A stretch of DNA of 8,421 bases from positions 1-8,421 of the forward strand of contig JAJFLD010000068.1 of the NCBI GenBank assembly GCA_021772875.1, written 5' to 3'. The notes under the pieces are model-generated. The model had not been told where the DNA came from, made no database searches, and saw only the letters and a list, made by a program, of their open reading frames with translations. Source of the DNA: Ghiorsea sp. Lineage in GTDB: Bacteria > Pseudomonadota > Zetaproteobacteria > Mariprofundales > Mariprofundaceae. The position numbers and the translations under genes were made by a program. How positions within the stretch are numbered: the stretch's first letter is position 1; each line of letters starts with the position of its first letter. Shown here one piece after another: positions 1 to 5,891 of the stretch.

Positions 1-1787
1 TGCGACTGTCTCATTAGACGCTTGTATTTCTTTTCTGATTCGTGGCGTGGTCTTGGCGTTAGCATGCTGTATACTTCCCATAAATTAACTCCTGTTAGGA
101 AATGATAACTGAAGCCATAAGAATATGGAACTAAACAATTAAGCTCTATTGCCTGACGCAGCATATCTTCACTCGCTTTATATTCTCCCATCAGACCATA
201 TAGATTGCCTAATTCCTGCATTGCCTTGCCATATGCAGGAAATTCCTCCAAAACTGCTTGGTATAAAGAGGCTGCCTCATCATATCGTTTTTGGGCTACA
301 TAAAATTCAGCCAACCCCAGCTGCGCTGCTTGGTGTTTTTTATCCGATTTCAATACCATTTCATAAGCATGGATGACCTCATCATTCCTGCCTTCTTCCT
401 GATAAAGGCTTGCCAAAAACATCCAAGCTTTTAAATATTTAGGGTTATATTTGATGGCTAATTTTAAAGATGTCTCCGCTTCTTTCTTTTCGCCAACTTT
501 GAGCTGCACCTTGCCTAAGTTATACCAAGCTTTGGCATAATCTTTTTTTAATGTTATTGCTTTATGAAAAACATCCTTTGCCAAATCCAATTCGTTTTGA
601 TCAATATAAATCAAACCCATATTAATCAAAGCCGCAGGATAATGGCCTTTGCGTAAAGTGATGGCCTTTTGATAGTCGGCTAATGCAGCTGTGTCGTCAT
701 TTTTAGCTGAAGCAATGCGAGCAAGGTTGAAGTAGCTGCTTGCATGGTCTGGTTTCTGATTAAGAATCCACAAAAATTGTTCTCTAGCCGCTCCCCATTC
801 GCGGCTTGCAATGAGCTGTACGCCCAAATTATAATGGGCTTTAAGATATGCTGGATCAAATTGAATGGCTTTCCTATAAGCTGAAATCGCAGCTTTATTA
901 TCATCAAGCACTGAATACGCCAAACCTATACGGAAATAGGCGGGGGCATAATTGGGGCGTAGACGTAACACTGTTTCATACTCATCCAACGCGCGTTTTT
1001 GCCCTTGCTTGGTTTCAGGCTCTAAGCTGGCCAAGCCAAAACGTGGTGAAATATAACTGGGTTGCAGCCGTATCGCGGCTAAAAAAGCTTTTTTAGCCTG
1101 CTCCTTAAATTTCGAACCTTGTTTATGCAGCACCAGCCCAAGGTTATAATATGTTTTGGCTTTTCGTGTGCCGCTGGCAAGAGTCAAAGCATGCTCAAAT
1201 GTTTGTGTGGCAGCTTCATATTGTTTGAGCTTTTGTTGCGTAACACCTAAATTGTAATAAGCCTCAAAATGATAAGGAATCAACTGGATTTGCTGGCGGT
1301 AATCCAGTATTGCTTTCTCAAAATCTTTTTGTTTGGAAAATACCATGCCACGGTAAAAATAAACACTTGAATACAATGGTTTCGTCGCCACGGCTTGATT
1401 CAAAACATCCAAAGCTTTCGTATACAAATGTTGTTTGGAATAAAGTATGCCCAGATAGGTTAAGGTCTCCGATGTTTTTTTCGCTGCCAAGCGAGCCAAT
1501 AAAACTTTCTCAGCTTCATCCCATTTTTTTGCCTCAAAAAGTGCAACAACTATGCTTCGTTCTGGGTTTGTTTCTTCAGTTGCATCATCAATCACATCTT
1601 CAACATTATTGTTTGTATCTTCAAGGTCTTCATCAAGGTTGACCGCAACCGATGGGATAGTAATCACAATAGCATTTTCGCTTTCTTTGCCCACCTCATA
1701 CTTCACAAACAGCAAGCTCAAAAAAATAGCCAACACAACCAGCATCACAGGGATAAAACTTTCTTGTAACATTGAAACCTTCATCAT
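1..1787 (-). CDS. Membrane-anchored TPR-repeat protein (3' end beyond window)
   Basis: The reading frame is open from 1787 to the left edge, giving 595 codons with no stop, so the C-terminus is missing. Residues 9-32 form one hydrophobic helix, followed by an acidic, Asp/Glu/Asn-rich linker (about 34-76). From about residue 80 onward there are tandem 34-residue tetratricopeptide repeats, about 13 by eye, with typical helix A signatures such as AYYNLGV (176), TYYNLGL (212), AHYNLGV (317) and AWYNLGK (419). The last visible stretch (about 550-595) is less TPR-like and ends basic. TPR arrays bind partner proteins, so a scaffold role is inferred; no catalytic motif is visible. The start ATG overlaps the stop of the ATP-grasp gene (ATGA), with AAAGGGG at 1792-1798. 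A second in-frame ATG at 1784 is better spaced (7 nt) and could be the real start. This coupling places the protein with the ATP-grasp and 7TM proteins. Sure of TPR and anchor; exact role unknown. Confidence 0.85.
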   Translation of the reverse strand, partial: MMKVSMLQESFIPVMLVVLAIFLSLLFVKYEVGKESENAIVITIPSVAVNLDEDLEDTNNNVEDVIDDATEETNPERSIVVALFEAKKWDEAEKVLLARLAAKKTSETLTYLGILYSKQHLYTKALDVLNQAVATKPLYSSVYFYRGMVFSKQKDFEKAILDYRQQIQLIPYHFEAYYNLGVTQQKLKQYEAATQTFEHALTLASGTRKAKTYYNLGLVLHKQGSKFKEQAKKAFLAAIRLQPSYISPRFGLASLEPETKQGQKRALDEYETVLRLRPNYAPAYFRIGLAYSVLDDNKAAISAYRKAIQFDPAYLKAHYNLGVQLIASREWGAAREQFLWILNQKPDHASSYFNLARIASAKNDDTAALADYQKAITLRKGHYPAALINMGLIYIDQNELDLAKDVFHKAITLKKDYAKAWYNLGKVQLKVGEKKEAETSLKLAIKYNPKYLKAWMFLASLYQEEGRNDEVIHAYEMVLKSDKKHQAAQLGLAEFYVAQKRYDEAASLYQAVLEEFPAYGKAMQELGNLYGLMGEYKASEDMLRQAIELNCLVPYSYGFSYHFLTGVNLWEVYSMLTPRPRHESEKKYKRLMRQS

Positions 1788-2710
1788 CTCACCCCTTTAC
1801 CAGCATCATTAGCAAGAGAAGCTTTAATCTTCTCCAGAGGTATCCGCATGCCTTGCATATTGGCATTTTGTATTTCAATGCCTGGCCTGACATTGATTTC
1901 CAATACAACAGGGCCATCACTGGCAATGGCCAAATCAATACCTAAATATTTCAAAGGCACACATTTTGCAGCTGTATCACTAATCTCTAATATCTCATCC
2001 CAGAAAGGCAACGCTAAGCTTTGCAAATCAACCTGTGTATCAGGATGAGATGTGATGGGCTGACCAAAATGGGTTGCATGTAAACTTTTGCCTGTTGCAA
2101 TATCAATGCCTATACCCAAAGCACCTTGATGCAGATTGGCTTTGCCATCGGAATCTTTGGTTGGCACGCGCAACATCGAAAGCACAGGCTGATGTTGGTA
2201 TAAAATAATCCGTACATCAGTCAAACCAAAAGGGCTCAATTCATTAAGCGCACTGTGTTGATCAATACGCGCCTCAATAATAGCACTATCACCCAAACCG
2301 AAGGAATACACGCCAAAAATAATGTCTGCGATATGTTTGCGCATCTCTGCTAATGTATATTCTCGGCCACTGACACTGCGCCAACCATGTTTTGTTTTTT
2401 CACTGATTACCATGATGCCACCACCACCACTACCTTGCGCTGGTTTGATGACAAACTCATGATATTTTCCCAAATCAGCTTCCAATTTACGCATCTCATA
2501 AAAGCTTGAATAACTCTGATACGTTTCAGGCACTGGCACACCTGCTGGCACAAACAATTGTTTGGTTTGCAATTTATCATCGGCGATGGGGAAATCGCTG
2601 CGTGCATTGCTGGGATAAATGTAACCCAAATTACGCTGATTCATCGCCAACACTTGCCTGCTACCTTGGCGAAATCTACGCAGTGCTTCTAGCCACGATA
2701 AACCACTCAT
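1784..2710 (-). CDS. RimK/alpha-L-glutamate ligase-like ATP-grasp protein
   Basis: A 308-residue soluble protein without signal peptide or TM helix, so cytoplasmic. ATP-grasp features are visible: the nucleotide-binding lysine in FVIKP (K89), the flexible glycine loop GSGGGG (93-98), a DVR segment near 165, and the metal-binding end with D259 and E271-I-N273 followed by VRPG. This matches the alpha-L-glutamate-ligase-like family (Pfam ATPgrasp_ST, from memory), which is repeatedly found next to the transglutaminase/7TM membrane protein. ATP-grasp enzymes usually join a carboxylate to an amine through an acyl-phosphate; the substrate here is unknown. The ATG at 2710 is preferred over an upstream TTG at 2728 because GAGGG (2717-2721) is spaced 6 nt from it and it overlaps the upstream stop as ATGA. 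It also overlaps the downstream TPR gene by ATGA, so the three genes are translationally coupled. The family is confident; peptide or amino-acid ligation is an inference. Confidence 0.9.
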   Translation of the reverse strand: MSGLSWLEALRRFRQGSRQVLAMNQRNLGYIYPSNARSDFPIADDKLQTKQLFVPAGVPVPETYQSYSSFYEMRKLEADLGKYHEFVIKPAQGSGGGGIMVISEKTKHGWRSVSGREYTLAEMRKHIADIIFGVYSFGLGDSAIIEARIDQHSALNELSPFGLTDVRIILYQHQPVLSMLRVPTKDSDGKANLHQGALGIGIDIATGKSLHATHFGQPITSHPDTQVDLQSLALPFWDEILEISDTAAKCVPLKYLGIDLAIASDGPVVLEINVRPGIEIQNANMQGMRIPLEKIKASLANDAGKGVR

Positions 2711-4302
2711 TTGGAACCCTCGCTCCAAATCAGTTTGCGGAATCTGAAAAATTCAGTCACACGCATGCCTATCCAGCGACCCAGCCACAAGTTCAAAGCA
2801 ATCAATACAAACAACAACTCAGGGAATGCCAACACCATACTTTGCAAGAATTGTGAATCCATCACCACATAAGCTGCCGCCACCACAACCAGTGTCGCAG
2901 CAGTGACTTTTGCAGCTTTATAAAACCCTTGCTCTGCTTCAAAAATAGCAAACCTTTCAGCAGTGATGGCCAAAATTGCAATCGGAAACAATGATAAATG
3001 CGCCAACTCCATCAAACCAAGGCTATCGCTGACAACCGTTGCCCCAAGAATAATCATCACCACCACTGTCAGCAAAATCGCCATTTTAGGGGAATGCAGC
3101 AGCTGCAACCAATCCATGCCTCGCCGAATCAGTGCTGTTAACACAATCACCAGCACAAAACCTATAGATCCCCAGAGCAGGCCTGTATCTCGTGCGGCAG
3201 ATGCAATCAAGGCAGGCAGGAAGGTGCCAAATGTTTCAAGCCCAATCACATTACGAAAAACGACGGTAACCAAAGCACCAAAAGGAATCATAAGAATAAT
3301 TTTCAAAAGATTTTGAGAAACACCAACATCTTCAAATGTTTGATAGATATTGGCGATGTTAAGTTTGGAATCGCCTATATTTTCACGCAGTGAGCTTTTG
3401 GGCACCAGCTTCTTACTCATCTGAAAATAATATTGAAAATTTACATTGCTGCTATGACGGAATAACACTTCATCGCCATAATATAAGGTTAAAAAATTCG
3501 CGGGTAATTCGGAAAAATGATCGTTTATGGTATCAAATGGCACCCAATAACCGTTCACATACACTTCAACCCATTGATGGCTGATGCGTTTGCTACCCTG
3601 CTGCATAATCAGCCCACTCACCGAACGTGCTGGTAAGTTTAGGGTTCGCGCCATCGCTACAAACAAACGCCCCTTACCATTACAACTGGCCTCACCTAAT
3701 TTATAAGCCGTGATTGCATCGGTATAACCTGAAAAGTTTTTATTCTTAAGATCATCCTGAAGGTAGCGGTGTATCCGTGTTAGTGTTTCAAGTACGGACA
3801 CATCTCGCTGCGGTAAAATTTTATCAATGGCCTGATTGATGAGTGGATCATTCACAGGCACACCTGCTTCTGATTTTAAATATGGCGCTAAGGATGCAGG
3901 GTATGTTGTTGGGATTTGTAAATCCGCAGGAATGTCATATCGCACACCTTGGGCCTGCACAACAAAAGAGTAACGCACATTTTGCTGACCCGTAACACTA
4001 TCAGCACGCCATGTTGCCACACGATTCAAGGCATCTGAGCGCGTCTCAAATCTGAAACCAGCTGAGGTTTGTATTTCTTGTGTGATTTGCTGGCGTGAAT
4101 CGGATTTGGGTAGAAACGTTCGCATTTCAATGCTATCGCCATGCCCATCTACAGTCATACCAATATCAATATGATAACTTGTCGCTGGAATAAGATCATT
4201 CATGCGATAATCAAGCACCAAAAGTTTATAACTAATCAGCCCCAACGGTGCAGCTATAAGCAATGTAAAAAGCAAAAGAAAAAACATTTTCCGTTTTGGC
4301 AT
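2707..4302 (-). CDS. Transglutaminase-like domain fused to 7 TM helices
   Basis: 531-residue membrane protein. An N-terminal TM helix (about residues 6-30) is followed by a periplasmic region (about 31-325) and a C-terminal bundle of about seven hydrophobic segments (about 332-510). The periplasmic region carries a transglutaminase-like core (about 165-265). C207 lies in ASCNGKGRLFVA, followed by LPAR in the usual register; H242 is in SHQWVEVY; D257 is in PFDT. This matches the family called inactive transglutaminase fused to seven TM helices (Pfam Transglut_i_TM / 7TM_transglut, from memory), although the triad looks intact here. The partner ATP-grasp gene follows with an ATGA overlap, as is typical of this pair. 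The start is placed at 4302 because AAGGAG lies 5 nt upstream (4308-4313); a GTG at 4338 and an ATG at 4320 are in frame but lack such a site. Function is unproven; sensing, or processing of periplasmic peptides coupled to the cytoplasmic ligase, is plausible. Confidence 0.9.
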   Translation of the reverse strand: MPKRKMFFLLLFTLLIAAPLGLISYKLLVLDYRMNDLIPATSYHIDIGMTVDGHGDSIEMRTFLPKSDSRQQITQEIQTSAGFRFETRSDALNRVATWRADSVTGQQNVRYSFVVQAQGVRYDIPADLQIPTTYPASLAPYLKSEAGVPVNDPLINQAIDKILPQRDVSVLETLTRIHRYLQDDLKNKNFSGYTDAITAYKLGEASCNGKGRLFVAMARTLNLPARSVSGLIMQQGSKRISHQWVEVYVNGYWVPFDTINDHFSELPANFLTLYYGDEVLFRHSSNVNFQYYFQMSKKLVPKSSLRENIGDSKLNIANIYQTFEDVGVSQNLLKIILMIPFGALVTVVFRNVIGLETFGTFLPALIASAARDTGLLWGSIGFVLVIVLTALIRRGMDWLQLLHSPKMAILLTVVVMIILGATVVSDSLGLMELAHLSLFPIAILAITAERFAIFEAEQGFYKAAKVTAATLVVVAAAYVVMDSQFLQSMVLAFPELLFVLIALNLWLGRWIGMRVTEFFRFRKLIWSEGSK

Positions 4303-4426
4303 CCTATCTCCTTTTATCATTAAACTTTGCAACTGCACTCAAGCAGCCGCCCAATGTAGGTTCCACCGACCAATCCGTGATGTGATGAGAGTCACCTCAA
4401 TTTTCTTTCCTATTTTAAAGGCAGAT
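4303..4426 (-). other. Intergenic gap, likely leader of the 7TM/ATP-grasp/TPR block
   Basis: These 124 nt separate the PepSY-like gene from the 7TM gene and are the only sizeable non-coding sequence directly upstream of the three-gene block, so a promoter is expected here. By eye I find a TAAAAT -10-like hexamer near the upstream end and TTTAAT near the start codon, but neither has a convincing -35 at normal spacing. A small GTGA-N6-TCAC inverted repeat (4383-4396) and a CTGC-N6-GCAG repeat are present, both too short to call an operator. No terminator-like hairpin with a T-run is seen for the upstream gene. Confidence 0.35.
4308..4313 (-). promoter_or_regulatory. Strong Shine-Dalgarno deciding the 7TM gene start
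   Basis: AAGGAG on the minus strand, 5 nt before the ATG at 4302. It excludes the upstream in-frame GTG (4338) and ATG (4320), which would add 12 or 6 residues ahead of the TM helix. Confidence 0.7.
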
Positions 4427-4990
4427 TTATATGAAAATTAATACCACCAAACTGATAAAACCAAGAACCATCGCCCTCAAAGCAGCTCGTTTAAATTTAG
4501 GCACAGACAAAGCCATAACAACACCTGAAATCAATATAATCATTAATCCAGACACCAACAGCACGGCCAACACTTTAAAAGTAAGGCCAGCCTCAGCGCG
4601 ATGAATACGCATCACTTGGGTTAAATAATCGCGTTTTTTTACGGTTAATGTTGCGACCATAGGGTCAGAGGTTGGTCTGAGCTTTATCGCATACCCTAAA
4701 TCCGACCAATAAAGCTCATGCATACCTTTTTTCTTTTTGAGGGTGGGTTCACCACTGGGAACGGGGATGTTTTTTTGCTTTAGCGTTTTGATGGTCAGCT
4801 TCTTTAAATCATCAAAATTTGGTGTAAAGAGTTGCTCAAGCTGAACCACAATCTCTTGTTTTTTGACATGACCCTTGATATCCAAGGTATAAAGTAAACC
4901 ACTGATAAAATACATCAGGGCAATCGGCAACAAAAATGCTGCAAGCAACATATGCACCTGTATCATTTGATAACGTGTAATCACAGGCAT
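4427..4990 (-). CDS. Small three-TM protein, PepSY-associated TM-like
   Basis: 187 residues with hydrophobic helices at about 10-36, 137-161 and 170-187. A roughly 100-residue polar, lysine-rich segment (37-130) lies between helices 1 and 2 and is probably periplasmic. The layout resembles short PepSY-associated TM proteins: a His near the first helix (H13), a GLLYTLD exit, and a second His just ahead of helix 2 in RIHRAEAG (H130). Such proteins are often linked to iron uptake, reductase or peptidase-inhibitor functions, but no single role can be assigned. The start ATG at 4990 has a perfect AGGAGG 6 nt upstream. It lies 112 nt downstream of the cytochrome c gene and 124 nt upstream of the 7TM gene, so it may be its own transcription unit. 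The identification rests on helix pattern and His placement rather than a diagnostic motif. The gene itself is well supported. Confidence 0.75.
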   Translation of the reverse strand: MPVITRYQMIQVHMLLAAFLLPIALMYFISGLLYTLDIKGHVKKQEIVVQLEQLFTPNFDDLKKLTIKTLKQKNIPVPSGEPTLKKKKGMHELYWSDLGYAIKLRPTSDPMVATLTVKKRDYLTQVMRIHRAEAGLTFKVLAVLLVSGLMIILISGVVMALSVPKFKRAALRAMVLGFISLVVLIFI

Positions 4991-4991
4991 C

Positions 4992-5013
4992 AGTGCCCTC
5001 CTAAAAAAGCACT
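4992..5013 (-). promoter_or_regulatory. Short hairpin with the Shine-Dalgarno in its loop
   Basis: On the minus strand AGTGC (5013-5009) pairs with GCACT (4996-4992) around a 12-nt loop TTTTTTAGGAGG. The loop contains the complete AGGAGG (4997-5002) and the 3' arm ends one nt before the ATG of the PepSY-like gene. The 5-bp stem is seen directly; any effect on translation is inference, and such a stem can occur by chance. Confidence 0.3.
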
Positions 5014-5065
5014 TTATGAACAGCGGCGATTAAAAGAGTGTGAATAAAAAATATTTTGCCCATGT

Positions 5066-5087
5066 TTTAAGGCCGCTAAACCTTAAA
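5066..5087 (-). terminator. Possible weak terminator after the cytochrome c gene
   Basis: An inverted repeat TTTAAGG / CCTTAAA (7 bp, 8-nt loop) begins 15 nt after the cytochrome stop codon. A T-rich stretch follows on the minus strand only after about 10 further nt (around 5045-5055), and the stem is AT-rich. This is not a canonical intrinsic terminator; it may be leaky or fortuitous. Confidence 0.3.
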
Positions 5088-5102
5088 GCCAAAAACTTTG
5101 CT

Positions 5103-5891
5103 TTATTTCAGCGTTTTTAAATAAGCGATCAAATCATCTGCTTTGCTGCCTGTAACTTTTTGTGCGGGCATTTTGGTTTTTTTGCCTGCTGCTTTGGCTA
5201 CAGCTTTAGAGTCTGCAATCCAAGCATGTAATTTTTCTTCATTCCATGTGCCACCAACGCTAGATAAGTAAGTGCCATACTTAAAATCTGGCGCTGTGCC
5301 TTGTTTTCTACCCACAATACCAAACAAATTAGGCCCTACTTTATTTTTCCCATCCTTCTCAAAAGTATGACAAGCCTGGCACTGCTTGGTGGCTTTTTCA
5401 CCACGTATGGCATCACCCAAAGCAACTGCTTGAGGTTGCGGCACCTCAGGTGTAGCTATTGGTGTAGGCACTTGTGGTGCTATTGGTTCCGCTATCGGCG
5501 TGGGTTTGGGTGTAGGGACAGGTGTTGGAACCACTGGTGTTTCTGCGACCTCAGGCGCGGCTTCAACAACTGCTTCCTTTTTCACACTGGCGCTAACATC
5601 GTTTGTAGTGAGAGCCTCAACTGCCTTTGCTTTCTCAACAGGTGCAGCTTGATATGTATCTTCAACCTTTTCCATCGTCTCAGGCATAGTTTCGTCTGGC
5701 ATTGTGTTTGCATTTTCTGCAACAGGTTCACTCGCTTTTGCCATGGCTGGTTTATCTTTCACCGCCTCAGCTACTACAGGCCTTTGCTGTTCAACATTCT
5801 CATCTACAGATGAAGATTTTTCTTTTGCTTCCTGCTGCTGGCAGGCGGCCAAAAATGAACACAATACCACAACTAAAATTTTAAATATCAT
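5103..5891 (-). CDS. Lipoprotein monohaem class I cytochrome c with long stalk
   Basis: 262 residues. A signal peptide ends in a lipobox FLAAC, with C17 as the predicted lipidated residue, followed by Gln, so membrane anchoring facing the periplasm is predicted. Residues 18-158 form a low-complexity Ala/Glu/Val/Lys stalk becoming Pro/Thr-rich at about 113-154 (repeated PTP units). The haem domain occupies about 159-262: CQACH (C171, C174, H175), then VGPNLFGIVGRK, and KMPA with M241 as the probable sixth ligand. This matches class I, cytochrome c2/mitochondrial-type domains, which are soluble electron carriers; here it would be a tethered carrier in the periplasm. The ATG at 5891 is chosen over a GTG at 5894 because AAGGGG (5898-5903) is spaced 6 nt from it. 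The ATG overlaps the dxs stop by 1 nt, indicating translational coupling. The electron-transfer partner is not visible in the window. Confidence 0.93.
   Translation of the reverse strand: MIFKILVVVLCSFLAACQQQEAKEKSSSVDENVEQQRPVVAEAVKDKPAMAKASEPVAENANTMPDETMPETMEKVEDTYQAAPVEKAKAVEALTTNDVSASVKKEAVVEAAPEVAETPVVPTPVPTPKPTPIAEPIAPQVPTPIATPEVPQPQAVALGDAIRGEKATKQCQACHTFEKDGKNKVGPNLFGIVGRKQGTAPDFKYGTYLSSVGGTWNEEKLHAWIADSKAVAKAAGKKTKMPAQKVTGSKADDLIAYLKTLK

Noticed and set aside
1310..1812. Two plus-strand open frames of 110 and 86 codons
   Set aside because: Both are antisense to the TPR gene and the end of the ATP-grasp gene, overlap each other and show no motif.
4303..4426. Sigma70-like promoter ahead of the 7TM gene
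   Set aside because: -10-like hexamers exist, but none has a credible -35 at 16-18 nt, so no specific promoter is called.
5409..5555. Possible tandem DNA repeat in the cytochrome gene
   Set aside because: The similarity is at the level of Pro/Thr codons in the stalk; units are irregular in length and sequence, so it is low-complexity protein rather than a DNA repeat.
5301..5813. Plus-strand open frame of 170 codons with many Cys, Phe and Arg
   Set aside because: It lies antisense to the cytochrome stalk; its odd composition comes from reading the Ala/Glu/Pro-rich codons backwards, and it has no recognisable domain.
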